Shown: positions 24,262 through 37,364, counted from the first letter of the stretch. The stretch is 64,000 nucleotides of DNA from Caulobacterales bacterium (GCA_017303355.1 JAFLCU010000001.1:62001-126000), one strand, 5' to 3'. Notes: generated by a model not told the origin, from the sequence alone. Translations and numbers: made by a program.

Positions 24262-26901
24262 TTAGTAGTTCATGCGAAGTGTCAGACCGTAGATCGCCGG
24301 CTCTTCGAGGAACGCGCCCCGCGCGGCGTATTGCGCCACGCCGCGCAAGGGAATGTTGAACGTAACGTTGCGGGTCTGCTCGTCGAAGATATTGGTGCCC
24401 CACAATTCGAGCGCCCAACGTTCATCCTGGCCGCCGATGCCAAGGCGCAAATTCACCTTGGTGTTGGCTTCTTGGATGTCTTCCGTCGATAGGATCTGAC
24501 GCACAAGCGTGCCGGAGCTTGGCACGACGTGCGATTGCGTCGATGTCCGCCGTTCGGACTCATACCGAACCGACCCGCTCAAGAAGAAGCGCAGATTGCT
24601 CGCAAAATCGTGGTCGTAGTCAAAGCCGAGCACGCTCACCCATTCGGGCGCGTTGGTCAGCGTGGAACCACAAAGACTGGTGACCGCGACAACTGTCGGC
24701 GAGAGGCCTTCGGCGCAATCCTCAGGATAGCGCGCATCTGTGTAGGTCACGGCGAATGAGGCGCCGAGATTTTCGCTGAGGCGTCCGAACAGCTCGACTT
24801 CAGCGCCCTCGGCGATCACGTGCGGCACGTTGAACGTGACGAACTGCACGCCGGTGAATTCCAGCACCTGGAAATCTTCAATCTCGGAGCGGAACAGAGC
24901 GAAGTTCGCGCGCAAGCGATCGTTGAACAGCTCCGTCTTGAGGCCGAGTTCGTAGGCATCGACCAGTTCGGAGTTGAAGCGCGGATCGGCGCCCGAGAAC
25001 GCCGCCGTCGGGTCAAGGTTGAAGCCACCCGACTTGAATCCGTGGGTAAAGCTTGCATAGCCGCGAATATCGTCGGTGAACGCATAGCTGAGGTTCGCGG
25101 TGTAAACGAGCTCTTCGTCCTCAAACGTGTCGCTGAATTCCGGCGCGATTGGCGCCGGCGCGGCGAACGGGAAGCAGGTGTAACCAGCGTTGATCAGCAC
25201 CGCGTTCGCCAATGCCGCCGAGGTCGCGGGGTGCGAGCCCGAAATCGCCGCGATCGCATTGCCGATGGGTGCGTTGAACGTGCCCGCCGTCACCGGCGCG
25301 CCAAGTTGGGCGACGCCAAGTGCGCCCAAGCAGGCGTTGTTGGACACGGCCAGTTGATCGAACGCGCCGTCTTTCGTTTCCTCCACATAGCGTGCGCCGA
25401 TTGTGAGATCCAAGCGGTCCGTCACGGCCAAGGTGTTGTGAGTGAAGAACGAGGTCGACTCGCCTTCCTGCGTGAAATGATTGCGCGCGAACGCGCCGCT
25501 TGGGTTGAATCCGAGCGAAAGCACGCTGGATGGATTGCCGATGAAGGCCAGCGCATTGGCGCCGCCGCCGAATGCCGTGGCCAGCGCAACGTTGAGGTTT
25601 TCACCCGCGCCCGCCGCCGTCGCACTCAAGATGGCAAGGATGTTCGCGTTGGTGTTGGCTTGGAATTGCGTGCCAAGCGTGAGTTCGGCGGTCACGTCGA
25701 TGTCTTCCCGGCCGTAATAATAGCCGACCAGCCAATTGAGCCGGCCCACCTCGCCCGCCAGACGCAATTCGTGCGACGTGTATTCCGTCGTCGCCGCGTT
25801 GGGGTTGTCGCCCGATGCGGTGGAACCGCCAACCGAGAACACGTTCAAGCCAACGAAATCACTTTCTTGCACGTTCGGGCCGGCTTCGGATTCACGGAAG
25901 CTGCCGATATAAGTCAGCGTGCCGATGCTTGAATCCCAATTGGCTTCCAGCGTGTAGCCTGTCTGCTCGCCCGGATCGGAAAAGCCTTCCGCGTTCGATT
26001 GGCGATTTTCAAAGGCGTCCCATCCGCTCGCGGGCGCGCCGCCGCCCACCGGCAGGCCGGCCATCGGATAGGCCGCGACGAACGGGCTCTCATAGAGAAG
26101 CACCGCATCGCAGCACTCATCCTGGCCTTCCTGGTGATCGGCGACGAAACGGAAGCTCAGGTCAGGCGAGGCCTGCCACAACGCCTGCGCGCGCACCATG
26201 TAGCGATCGCGCGTGTTCTGGTCGGCGCCATCGAACGTGCTGGTCAGCAAGCCGTCGCGTACACGGCCGGCAGCGGCGATGCGGATACCAAGCTGATCCG
26301 TCACGATCGGGATATTGACGCCGACTTGCGCCGACATCAGGCCGATATCATCGCCATCGGCGATCGACCCCACGGTCATGTTGCCGAAAGCGCCGAACTC
26401 ACTGAGGTCCGGCGCGCGGGTCGTGATCGTCAGCGCCCCGGCGGAGGTGTTGCGGCCGAACAGCGTGCCTTGCGGGCCGCGCAGGATTTCCACCTGCTGG
26501 ATATCGAGCAACTCGCCCAGCGCGATCGAAGGCCGCGAGATGTAAACGCCATCGATAAATACGCCGACGGCGCTCTCGAGGCCGGCATTGTTGCCGGTCG
26601 TGCCGACGCCGCGAATCCGCATCGTCGTGCCGCCCGATTCGGTCTGCGTCGAGTTGAGGTTGATGCTCGGCGAAATCGTTTGCAGCGCCCGGATATCCAC
26701 CACGCCGGCGTTCTGCAGCTGGCTTTCGTTAAGCGCGGTCACCGCGATCGGCACGTCTTGGATATCTTGCGCGCGCCGTGTGGCGGTGACGATGATTTCT
26801 TCTTCCGCTGTTTGTGCGTGCGACGGCGTGGCTGTGACCAGCGCCAGAACTGACCCAGAGAAGGCCAATAGCCCCTTCAGGGCGCCCTTTTCTTTCGACA
26901 T
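24262..26901 (-). CDS. TonB-dependent outer membrane receptor
   Basis: 879 residues from ATG 26901, with GGGAGGGAGAAG just before it. A signal peptide ends at TPSHAQ (about 30). It is followed by a TonB-box-like EEEIIVTATRRAQDIQDVPI and a plug domain (LQTISPSINL, MRIRGVGTTGNNAGLESAVG, VEILRGPQGTLFGRNTSAGA). The rest is a beta barrel with long Ala/Gly-rich outer loops, ending in the typical aromatic LTLRMNY. The IVTATRR ... GPQGTLFGRN style is the large iron/organic-substrate receptor group of Caulobacterales and Sphingomonadales; the ligand cannot be told from sequence. A GANTC-containing palindrome lies about 100 bases upstream. Confidence 0.93.
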   Translation of the reverse strand: MSKEKGALKGLLAFSGSVLALVTATPSHAQTAEEEIIVTATRRAQDIQDVPIAVTALNESQLQNAGVVDIRALQTISPSINLNSTQTESGGTTMRIRGVGTTGNNAGLESAVGVFIDGVYISRPSIALGELLDIQQVEILRGPQGTLFGRNTSAGALTITTRAPDLSEFGAFGNMTVGSIADGDDIGLMSAQVGVNIPIVTDQLGIRIAAAGRVRDGLLTSTFDGADQNTRDRYMVRAQALWQASPDLSFRFVADHQEGQDECCDAVLLYESPFVAAYPMAGLPVGGGAPASGWDAFENRQSNAEGFSDPGEQTGYTLEANWDSSIGTLTYIGSFRESEAGPNVQESDFVGLNVFSVGGSTASGDNPNAATTEYTSHELRLAGEVGRLNWLVGYYYGREDIDVTAELTLGTQFQANTNANILAILSATAAGAGENLNVALATAFGGGANALAFIGNPSSVLSLGFNPSGAFARNHFTQEGESTSFFTHNTLAVTDRLDLTIGARYVEETKDGAFDQLAVSNNACLGALGVAQLGAPVTAGTFNAPIGNAIAAISGSHPATSAALANAVLINAGYTCFPFAAPAPIAPEFSDTFEDEELVYTANLSYAFTDDIRGYASFTHGFKSGGFNLDPTAAFSGADPRFNSELVDAYELGLKTELFNDRLRANFALFRSEIEDFQVLEFTGVQFVTFNVPHVIAEGAEVELFGRLSENLGASFAVTYTDARYPEDCAEGLSPTVVAVTSLCGSTLTNAPEWVSVLGFDYDHDFASNLRFFLSGSVRYESERRTSTQSHVVPSSGTLVRQILSTEDIQEANTKVNLRLGIGGQDERWALELWGTNIFDEQTRNVTFNIPLRGVAQYAARGAFLEEPAIYGLTLRMNY

Positions 26902-27003
26902 GCTTCTCCCTCCCCTGACGCTACCCTGCGTCGCGGCTTCCCTCGCGCTGACTTGCGCCGCGCCTAGTGGGGAGGAGACCCCAGCGAAACTCTGAATGAC
27001 GAC

Positions 27004-27021
27004 GGAGTCAACTGTGACTCC
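27004..27021. promoter_or_regulatory. Inverted repeat with paired GANTC sites upstream of the TonB receptor
   Basis: GGAGTCA and TGACTCC are perfect inverted repeats with a 4-base spacer, about 100 bases before the receptor ATG (26901, minus strand). Both arms hold a GANTC motif (GAGTC, GACTC). A repressor operator, a CcrM-sensitive site, or both are possible. Confidence 0.45.
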
Positions 27022-27086
27022 TGATAGCGCGCGCACGACAACGTAGCGCGCGTTACGTACAACATTGCTCGCAGGCGCCGCATATT

Positions 27087-28850
27087 TCAGCGGGCGATAC
27101 GCGCGCGCGCTAATCCACGCGCGGCGTTTCCAATCAGGAATCCCTCGCGCAAATCCTCCACGCGCAAGTCGGCCTCGCGCGCGCGGCCAGAGGCAATGAG
27201 CGATGCGCGCAACACGCCGGGCAATAAGCCGCGCGCAAGCGGCGGCGTTAGCAACATGCCGCCTCGTTCAAGGAACACATTGGTGAAGCTGCCTTCGGTG
27301 ACGAAGCCATCGGCGTCGGTGAACACCACCTCCTCCGCGCCGGCGGCCTTGCGCGCGTCGTCGTAAAAGGCGCGATGCGATGTTTTATGCCTCAGACGAA
27401 AATCGTGTCGCGAAACGGGTAGCTCCACCAGCGCGACGTCCACGATATCGCCACCGAACTTACGCGCTGGCCCTACCTCGACGCTTACGTCTCCGACTTT
27501 AGTGAGCGACAGCCGCAAAGTGTGTGGCTGTGCGGCGCGCTCCAATGCATGCGTCAAAGCCACCCGCACCCGCTCGGCATCGAACGCAAAGTCGAGCACG
27601 GCCGCCGACGCACCGAGGCGGGCGAGGTGCAGATCCAAATATGCGATGCCGCCCGCCGGCTCGAACCGCATCGTTTCCAGCAACTCGAAGCGCGGCGCGT
27701 TGGCGGTGGCGAAAGCGCCCTTGGCGCGGCACTCCGCCCATTCGCTTTCCAGATTGGAGTCGAACACGATTGCCGAGCCGAGCCCGAGCTGCGCGCACCC
27801 ATCAAGGATCGACACGGTTCTGATGGCGACGTTGAACTCAGCCGAGCCATCCGGCGCCATCCAGCCTATCGATCCGGTGTAGGCGCCGCGCGCGTCGGCT
27901 TCGAGTTCGCTGATGATTTCCATCGCGCGAAGCTTTGGCGCGCCGGTGATGGAGCCACAGGGAAACAGCGCACGCAGTGCGTCAACAGCGTCGCACTCTT
28001 CGCGCAGCTGTGCGCGCACCGTGGAGGTCAGCGTGTGAAGCGTGGGATAGGTTTCGACGGCAAACAATTCCGGCACGTGAACAGAGCCGGGCTTCGCCAG
28101 CCGCGAAACATCATTGCGGAGCAGATCGACGATCATCACGTTTTCGGCGCGCTCTTTTGGATTTGCTTTCAGCGCGCGCGCGGCTTGGCGATCCTTCTCC
28201 GGATCAGCGTGACGCGGCGCTGTGCCCTTCATCGGGCGCGCTTCGATTTGCCCATCCGACAATCGGAAGAAGAGTTCGGGCGAGGTTGAGAGCAGCCACG
28301 TGGCCCCATGGCGCGCAATGGCGCTCCAGCCGCCCTGGCCGGCTTCGCGCATTTGCGCGTAGGCTGCGAGCGGCTCGCCTTCGATAAAGACATCGGCGCG
28401 GTAGCTGAGATTGGCTTGATACACATCGCCGTTGACGATGTAATCATGCACACGGCCATAGGCGTTGGCGTATTCCTCCGATGAAACGCGCGGTCGCGGC
28501 GCTGAAATGTATGCGCCATTGACGTCCGGCAGCATCGATGAAACCGCGCCGTGATCGAGCATGACCACATCCTTGAACACGCCGAACCACAGAAGCGGCG
28601 CGCCATCGAGCGCGGCCGCGCGCGCGCGCTTGTGCAGGCGCGGCTCAAGGGCCAACCCCGCCTCATAGCTCAACCAGCCCGCGACATGGAAACCGCGCCG
28701 CAAAGCGCCGCGCATGGCCTCCAGCGCCGGCTCCACGTCTTCCAGCGCGCACGCGCGGATCTCCTCGACCGGCGCTTTGAACAAGCGCCCTTTGCCGCCT
28801 TTCGGCCGCGCGTCCTCGAACAGAACGAAGGGAGCGTCTGTGGGGATCAT
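27087..28850 (-). CDS. pabB: PabB-PabC fusion: aminodeoxychorismate synthase component I and aminodeoxychorismate lyase
   Basis: 587 residues from ATG 28850. The first about 370 form the chorismate-binding domain (SYEAGLALEPR, then QANLSYRADVFIEGEPLAAY, MKGTAPRHADPEKDRQAARA, VDLLRNDVSRLAKPGSVHVP and FPCGSITGAPKLRAMEII). The Lys in MKGT marks aminodeoxychorismate rather than anthranilate synthase. The remaining about 210 are the PLP-dependent lyase, with HKTSHRAFYDDARK and the DADGFVTEGSFTNVFLERGG stretch. Together they convert chorismate, with a glutaminase subunit PabA encoded elsewhere, to 4-aminobenzoate for folate. No strong ribosome-binding site is visible; the gene is divergent from the 5-oxoprolinase gene. 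Confidence 0.93.
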   Translation of the reverse strand: MIPTDAPFVLFEDARPKGGKGRLFKAPVEEIRACALEDVEPALEAMRGALRRGFHVAGWLSYEAGLALEPRLHKRARAAALDGAPLLWFGVFKDVVMLDHGAVSSMLPDVNGAYISAPRPRVSSEEYANAYGRVHDYIVNGDVYQANLSYRADVFIEGEPLAAYAQMREAGQGGWSAIARHGATWLLSTSPELFFRLSDGQIEARPMKGTAPRHADPEKDRQAARALKANPKERAENVMIVDLLRNDVSRLAKPGSVHVPELFAVETYPTLHTLTSTVRAQLREECDAVDALRALFPCGSITGAPKLRAMEIISELEADARGAYTGSIGWMAPDGSAEFNVAIRTVSILDGCAQLGLGSAIVFDSNLESEWAECRAKGAFATANAPRFELLETMRFEPAGGIAYLDLHLARLGASAAVLDFAFDAERVRVALTHALERAAQPHTLRLSLTKVGDVSVEVGPARKFGGDIVDVALVELPVSRHDFRLRHKTSHRAFYDDARKAAGAEEVVFTDADGFVTEGSFTNVFLERGGMLLTPPLARGLLPGVLRASLIASGRAREADLRVEDLREGFLIGNAARGLARARIAR

Positions 28851-28970
28851 AAGCGCGGATAGATCTCCCGCCGCACGCGCGCGGCGATGGCGCCTCATAG
28901 CCCAGGTCGGTAGAAGCCTGAAGCCCCGCCCTTGCTTGATCTCCCTCACCCAACCAGGGCAAATGCCACG

Positions 28971-32528
<3,558 letters not shown>

Positions 32529-32546
32529 GCTTCGCGTGGGGGATGC

Positions 32547-33266
32547 ATGTTAGTCTTGCTTGGAATTGGCGTGGTCGTGCTGGGCTTCGTGCTGCGCGCG
32601 AACCCGTTGCTCGTGGTGATGGCGGCGGCGCTCACGACAGGGCTCGCGGCGGCATGGACGCCAGAAGCCGATGTGCAGACGCTGGCGAACGCGGGAATCG
32701 CCACGATCGCGGCGTTCGGCAAGGCCTTCAACGATAGCCGCTATGTGAGCGTGGTGTGGGTCGTTCTGGCCGCGATCGGGCTGCTTGAGCGCGCCGGCCT
32801 GCAGGAACGCGCGCGCATCGCCATCGCCAAGGTGCGGGCGGCGACCGTTGGGCGCTTGCTCTGGGTGTATTTCATCATCCGCCAAGCGGCCGCCGCGCTT
32901 GGCCTCACATCACTGGGCGGCCACGCACAAATGGTGCGGCCGCTGGTTGCGCCGATGGCGGAAGGCGCGGCGGAGACAAAGTTCGGCGTATTGCCGGATC
33001 GCGAGCGCTATCTGATCCGATCGCACGCGGCGGCGGCGGACAATATCGGGCTCTTCTTCGGCGAGGACATTTTCATCGCCATCGCCTCGATCCTGCTGAT
33101 CAAAGGCTTTCTCGAGCAGAACGGCATTATGGTCGAGCCGTTGCAGCTTTCCATCTGGGCCATCCCCACCGCGATCGCGGCGCTCTTGATTCACAGTTTG
33201 CGTTTATGGCTGCTCGACCGCCATCTGAAGCGCGTGCTTGCGACCGGAAAGGTGGCGCAATCATGA
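32547..33266 (+). CDS. DUF969 membrane protein, probable pyroglutamate transporter subunit
   Basis: 239 residues with about five or six hydrophobic segments (LVLLGIGVVVLGFVLRANPL and PLQLSIWAIPTAIAALLIH among them). The DUF969 family pattern is seen in IATIAAFGKAFNDSRYVSVV and LGGHAQMVRPLVAPMAEGAA. It is encoded 18 bases after the 5-oxoprolinase stop with GGGGGATGC before the ATG. Its stop overlaps the DUF979 start by ATGA. DUF969 and DUF979 occur as a pair and cluster with 5-oxoprolinase genes, hence a predicted two-subunit permease; this is not demonstrated here. Confidence 0.85.
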   Translation: MLVLLGIGVVVLGFVLRANPLLVVMAAALTTGLAAAWTPEADVQTLANAGIATIAAFGKAFNDSRYVSVVWVVLAAIGLLERAGLQERARIAIAKVRAATVGRLLWVYFIIRQAAAALGLTSLGGHAQMVRPLVAPMAEGAAETKFGVLPDRERYLIRSHAAAADNIGLFFGEDIFIAIASILLIKGFLEQNGIMVEPLQLSIWAIPTAIAALLIHSLRLWLLDRHLKRVLATGKVAQS

Positions 33267-34225
33267 TCACGCTAGCACACGCCTATATTGTTGGCGGCCT
33301 TTTCTTTGGCAGCGTCGCCCTGCTCTCGCTGCTGGATCGCGCCAACGCACGCCGCTTCATCAACTTTGCTTTTTGGGGCCTGCTCGCCACGAGTTTCTTG
33401 GCCGGGCAATATCTCGGCGATCTCGGCAATGGCGTACTTGTGCTGGGGTTGGTCGCGCTCGCGGCGATCGGGCTTGGCCAAGGCAAGCCGCCGACAACCG
33501 GTGCGGAGGAACGACGCGCGAGCGCCGAACAGCGCGGCAATTTGTTGTTTCTTCCAGCGCTGATCATTCCGGCTGTGGCCCTGGCCGGAACGCTGATCGC
33601 GAAGGAAACTGATTGGGGACCGCTCTTCATCGATCCGGCGCAGGCGACATTGGTGTCGCTCGTGCTTGGCGTTTTGATTGCACTGGGCGTGATGCTGATC
33701 TGGCTGCGCCCGCCGCTGCTTGCGCCCATGCAGGAAGGCCGACGCTTGCTCGATTCAGTCGGCTGGGCCGCGATCCTGCCGCAAATGCTGGCCTCGCTTG
33801 GCGCGGTATTTCTAGCGGCTGGCGTCGGCGAACAAGTTGGCGCGCTGTTCTCACAATACATTCCGCTCGACACGCGCACGATGGCGGTAGCGGCCTATTG
33901 CATCGGCATGGCGCTTTTCACCATCATCATGGGCAATGCGTTCGCGGCGTTCCCGGTGATGACGGCGGCCGTGGGCCTGCCGTTTGTGGTGCACGCACTC
34001 GGCGGCGATCCCGCGCGCGTGTGCGCGATCGGCATGCTGGCGGGCTTCTGCGGCACGCTGATGACGCCGATGGCGGCGAACTTCAACGTGGTGCCCGCCA
34101 ATTTGTTGGAGCTGCCGGACCGCAAAGCCGCACTCAATGGCGTGATCCGCGCGCAGATTCCAACCGCCATTCCTTTGCTGCTCGCCAATATTATCCTAAT
34201 GCGCTTCCTGGCCTTCCCCTCATGA
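33263..34225 (+). CDS. DUF979 membrane protein, partner of DUF969
   Basis: 320 residues with about nine membrane segments. Family-like stretches include AHAYIVGGLFFGSVALLSLL, GWAAILPQMLASLGAVFLAA, IPLDTRTMAVAAYCIGMALF and GMLAGFCGTLMTPMAANFNV. The fold suggests a secondary-transporter half. It is translationally coupled on both sides: ATGA overlap with DUF969 upstream and with the DUF2891 gene downstream. Predicted to act with DUF969 in uptake of 5-oxoproline or a similar lactam. Confidence 0.85.
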   Translation: MITLAHAYIVGGLFFGSVALLSLLDRANARRFINFAFWGLLATSFLAGQYLGDLGNGVLVLGLVALAAIGLGQGKPPTTGAEERRASAEQRGNLLFLPALIIPAVALAGTLIAKETDWGPLFIDPAQATLVSLVLGVLIALGVMLIWLRPPLLAPMQEGRRLLDSVGWAAILPQMLASLGAVFLAAGVGEQVGALFSQYIPLDTRTMAVAAYCIGMALFTIIMGNAFAAFPVMTAAVGLPFVVHALGGDPARVCAIGMLAGFCGTLMTPMAANFNVVPANLLELPDRKAALNGVIRAQIPTAIPLLLANIILMRFLAFPS

Positions 34226-35229
34226 CAAAACTCACGCGCCAAATTGCGGAGAAGTTTGCGGGGCTCGCGCTCGCGCATGTGAGTCGCGAGTATCCGAACA
34301 AGCTCGACCACGTGCTCGCAAGCGATGCCGATGCGCTCGGGCCCCGTGCGCTGCATCCAATATTTTTCGGAAGCTTCGACTGGCATTCCTGCGTGCACGG
34401 CTATTGGCTGATGGCGAAGCTTCTGCGGCGTTATCCAGATTTGTCGATGCGCGTGGACATCGAAACGTTGTTAGACGCGCGCTTCACGGAAGCGAACGTC
34501 GCTGCGGAATCCGCCTATCTCGATCGGCCGGGCGCGCGCGGGTTTGAACGGCCATACGGTTGGGGTTGGCTGCTCGCACTGCAAGCCGAGCTTGAACGCC
34601 ATTCGGACGGGCCTGGGCGCAAAGCAGCAGACCAATTGCGACCGCTGGCGGAGCGCTTCGCGCAGCGCTTCAGCGATTTTCTGCCGCTCAGCGACTATCC
34701 GATCCGCACCGGCGTGCATTCATCCACGGCCTTCGCGCTACGCCTCGCGGCGGATTATGCTGAGCCCGCGGATCCCGTGCTCTTTGCGCTGATGCGTGAC
34801 AAAGTGCTGGCTTGGTATGGCGATGATCGCGGCGCGCAAGCCTGGGAGCCCAGCCAAGACGATTTCCTTTCACCTACGCTGATGGAAGCCGAATGCATGC
34901 GCCGCTTCCTCGCGCCAACGGCGTTTCAGCAATGGCTCGGCGATTTCCTGCCGGACGCCGCCATGGGCAAGCCCGCTACATTGTTCACGCCGGCGCGCGT
35001 CAGCGATCGGACCGACGGCAAGATCGCACATCTGGATGGGCTTAATTTCTCACGCGCGTGGTGCTGGCGCGGGCTGGCGTCAGCGCTTCCTGCAAGCGCC
35101 CTCGTCCGCAACGCCGAAGCGGCCGCCGCGCGCCATATCGCGGCCAGCTTGGCTCATGTCGCCGGCGACTACATGGGCGAGCATTGGCTGGCGACTTTCG
35201 CGCTTCTGGCGCTCGATGGGCTGGATTAG
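34222..35229 (+). CDS. DUF2891 protein
   Basis: 335 residues, soluble, helical-repeat-like. The DUF2891 pattern is visible in SREYPNKLDHVLASDADALG, HPIFFGSFDWHSCVHGYWLM and RGFERPYGWGWLLALQAELE. A function is not established; its translational coupling to the 5-oxoprolinase-permease genes suggests a role in the same pathway, possibly as a hydrolase or isomerase. The conserved His-rich FDWHSCVHG and GVHSSTAFAL could be metal or catalytic sites. The start at ATG 34222 overlaps the DUF979 stop. Confidence 0.85.
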   Translation: MTKLTRQIAEKFAGLALAHVSREYPNKLDHVLASDADALGPRALHPIFFGSFDWHSCVHGYWLMAKLLRRYPDLSMRVDIETLLDARFTEANVAAESAYLDRPGARGFERPYGWGWLLALQAELERHSDGPGRKAADQLRPLAERFAQRFSDFLPLSDYPIRTGVHSSTAFALRLAADYAEPADPVLFALMRDKVLAWYGDDRGAQAWEPSQDDFLSPTLMEAECMRRFLAPTAFQQWLGDFLPDAAMGKPATLFTPARVSDRTDGKIAHLDGLNFSRAWCWRGLASALPASALVRNAEAAAARHIAASLAHVAGDYMGEHWLATFALLALDGLD

Positions 35230-35283
35230 CGCTCTCCCTTCTACCGCCACAATCCGGTAGCATCCGGGCGAACGGAGGGTTTC

Positions 35284-35895
35284 ATGCGTTTGCATCGACG
35301 GGCTTTTGCATTGGGCGCGGGCGCGGCGGCTCTGGCCGGCGTGGCGCATGCAACACAAGCCGATGAGATGACGATGGGCGCGGTGAACGCACGTGTGCAT
35401 CTGGTCGAGTACGCGTCCGCCACCTGCCCGCATTGCGCGCATTTTCACGAAACCAATTGGGCGCTGCTCAAGGCCAATTACATCGATGCCGGCCGCGTGC
35501 GCTTCACCATGCGCGAAATGGCGACGCCGCCCGCGCAGGTAGCCGTGGCGATGTTTCAGATCGCGCGCTGCAATGGCGCGAGCGCAGACGAGTATTTCCG
35601 TAGGCTTGCGATCCTCTATCAGCGTCAACGTGCGATCCTGGATACCGGGTCGATGGCTGGCGTGCGCGACGCGCTGTTCGCCCTGGGCGCGGAATGGGGC
35701 CTGAGCAATGATCAGGTCTGGGCGGCGATGACGGATTCCACGGGCGCGGCGCGCGTGGGCCGCGTCATTGATGAAGCCACCGGGCGCGGGGTAACTGGCA
35801 CGCCGACTTTCTTCCTCAACGACCAGCGCCTGGATCAGACCTTCCTGACGCCGGAAGGCATGGTTGCAAGCCTCGACGCCGCGCTGGCTTCCTAG
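35284..35895 (+). CDS. Periplasmic DsbA-like thioredoxin-fold protein
   Basis: 203 residues. An N-terminal export signal (RLHRRAFALGAGAAALAGVA, Tat-like with a twin Arg but without a full consensus) is followed by a DsbA/DsbG-type domain with the redox motif CPHC (about 48-51), a long helical insert, and the cis-Pro loop GTPTFFLND. Such proteins form or isomerise disulfides in secreted proteins, or take electrons as thioredoxin_4 family members. It stands alone between the DUF2891 gene and an AsnC-type regulator with its own likely promoter (35230-35283). Confidence 0.87.
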   Translation: MRLHRRAFALGAGAAALAGVAHATQADEMTMGAVNARVHLVEYASATCPHCAHFHETNWALLKANYIDAGRVRFTMREMATPPAQVAVAMFQIARCNGASADEYFRRLAILYQRQRAILDTGSMAGVRDALFALGAEWGLSNDQVWAAMTDSTGAARVGRVIDEATGRGVTGTPTFFLNDQRLDQTFLTPEGMVASLDAALAS

Positions 35896-35994
35896 CAATT
35901 TTGTTTCTCGCCTCGGTCGCCTTGGCTTGCCCACGGGCAAATTTTTCTCCATCCTTGGGACAAACATCCCGATAGGGACCCGGGGGAGGAAACA

Positions 35995-36486
35995 TTGTCC
36001 GAAGAGCTGGACGCCGTTGACGCTCGCATTCTGGATCTGCTGCAGCGCGACGCGAGCCTTTCGATCGCCGAGATCGCCGAGAAGGTCGGACTATCGTCCT
36101 CACCCGCCTGGCGCAGGATCGAGCGTCTGAAAAAGGCCGGCGTCATCCTGCGCCAAGTCACATTGTTAGATCAGGAGAAGCTTGGCCTCAATTTCGAGGT
36201 GATGGCCTCGGTGAAGCTGCAGTTGCCCTCGCGCGAGAATTTGGAAAAGTTCGAGCGTGCGGTGACGGATTGGCCGGAGGTGACCGATTGCGCCACTGTG
36301 ACCGGCGCCGTCGATTACATGCTGCGCGTCGTGACGCGCGACATGCATGCGTATGACGATTTCCTGCGCGACAAGATGCTGGCGCTTGGCCTCGTCTCGG
36401 ACGTGCAGTCACGCATCGTGATGCGCGTCTCTAAGCGCACCACCGCCGCACCGCTTGAGTTAGTGTTGGGCAATCTAAAAGATTAG
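35995..36486 (+). CDS. Lrp/AsnC-family transcriptional regulator
   Basis: 163 residues from TTG 35995, with GGGGGAGGA 4 bases before it. N-terminal winged helix (DARILDLLQRDASLSIAEIA, then a GLSSSPAWRRIERLKKAGVI segment) and a C-terminal AsnC/RAM domain (MASVKLQLPS ... VTGAVDYMLRVV). Regulators of this kind sense amino acids and often control neighbouring amino acid or transport genes. No obvious partner operon is adjacent. Its 3' end touches the convergent C13 peptidase gene with a 4-base overlap. Confidence 0.92.
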   Translation: MSEELDAVDARILDLLQRDASLSIAEIAEKVGLSSSPAWRRIERLKKAGVILRQVTLLDQEKLGLNFEVMASVKLQLPSRENLEKFERAVTDWPEVTDCATVTGAVDYMLRVVTRDMHAYDDFLRDKMLALGLVSDVQSRIVMRVSKRTTAAPLELVLGNLKD

Positions 36487-37364
36487 CGCGCGTTACGCTC
36501 GGCGCGGCGCAGCAAAGCGGCGGCGTTCTGCCCGACATATTGCTGCGGGTTCGACGGCGGCGTCAGATTGTGCTCGCGTTCCCATTGCGCGATCAACGTC
36601 TTGGCGTCTTCGAACGCCTCTAACAAAGGCTTATTGCCGCGCAAATTATGACTGAACAGCGCGTCGCCGAAGAACGTCCAATCGCGTTGCGGCTGGCAAC
36701 CGAAGGACGAGCGATCGTGCTGCGCGGCCGTGAGCACGATCGTATTGGTGTCCGCCAGTGGACCGATGAAGGCGCCGGAGAAGCAAGCGGAGACGATCAC
36801 CACGCGATTGTTGATGCCCGCCGAGATCAACAGGTCGCGCAGGTGTGTAGGTCGCATGGCCGCGGCGAAGTGATTGTTCTCGCGAATAGCGATCGAGCCG
36901 TCGGGCGAGCCGTGTGACGTGAGAAAGATCACAACCAAGTCTTCGTTGCGATCGATCATGGCGCCGACTTGGCCAATCGCGGCGGAGATGTTCTCGGGCG
37001 TCGGCGCCGGGTAGGTGCGCTCGCCCTGCCCGCCCGCGCTCAGCAGAATCGTGTGCCCCTGTGTGGCGTCGCCGAAATGTTCGCGCAGGATCGTCTCGGC
37101 TTGCGTCGCCTCGCGCTCGAACACCGGATCGCCCCAGAGCGAGGCCGTGATCATATAGACATCGAGTTCACCCGGACGTTGCGGCTGCAGCGCGCCCAAG
37201 GCGTCGCCCATGAGCCGCGCCTGCCGCGCCGCTTGCGTGGGCGCGGTCGTAACCTGCACCACGCCAAACTGACCGTTGAACGGATCCCGCTGCTGGGGCT
37301 GGGCGGCGGCTGGGCCGGCTGCAACCACAAACAAGGCAGCCAGAAACGTCCAAAAGCGCATCAT
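36483..37364 (-). CDS. Secreted C13-family (legumain/caspase-like) cysteine peptidase
   Basis: 293 residues. A signal peptide (FWTFLAALFVVAAGPAAAQP) directs it to the envelope. The catalytic dyad is visible as His in VIFLTSHGSPDGSIAI (about 150-165) and Cys in RVVIVSACFSGAFIGPL (about 185-201), the order and spacing of clan CD peptidases; the sequence fits the bacterial Peptidase_C13 family. The C-terminal segment has a Trp- and Phe-rich DWTFFGDALFSHNL. Substrate unknown; related eukaryotic enzymes are asparaginyl endopeptidases or GPI transamidase. The gene stands alone. Confidence 0.85.
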   Translation of the reverse strand: MMRFWTFLAALFVVAAGPAAAQPQQRDPFNGQFGVVQVTTAPTQAARQARLMGDALGALQPQRPGELDVYMITASLWGDPVFEREATQAETILREHFGDATQGHTILLSAGGQGERTYPAPTPENISAAIGQVGAMIDRNEDLVVIFLTSHGSPDGSIAIRENNHFAAAMRPTHLRDLLISAGINNRVVIVSACFSGAFIGPLADTNTIVLTAAQHDRSSFGCQPQRDWTFFGDALFSHNLRGNKPLLEAFEDAKTLIAQWEREHNLTPPSNPQQYVGQNAAALLRRAERNAR

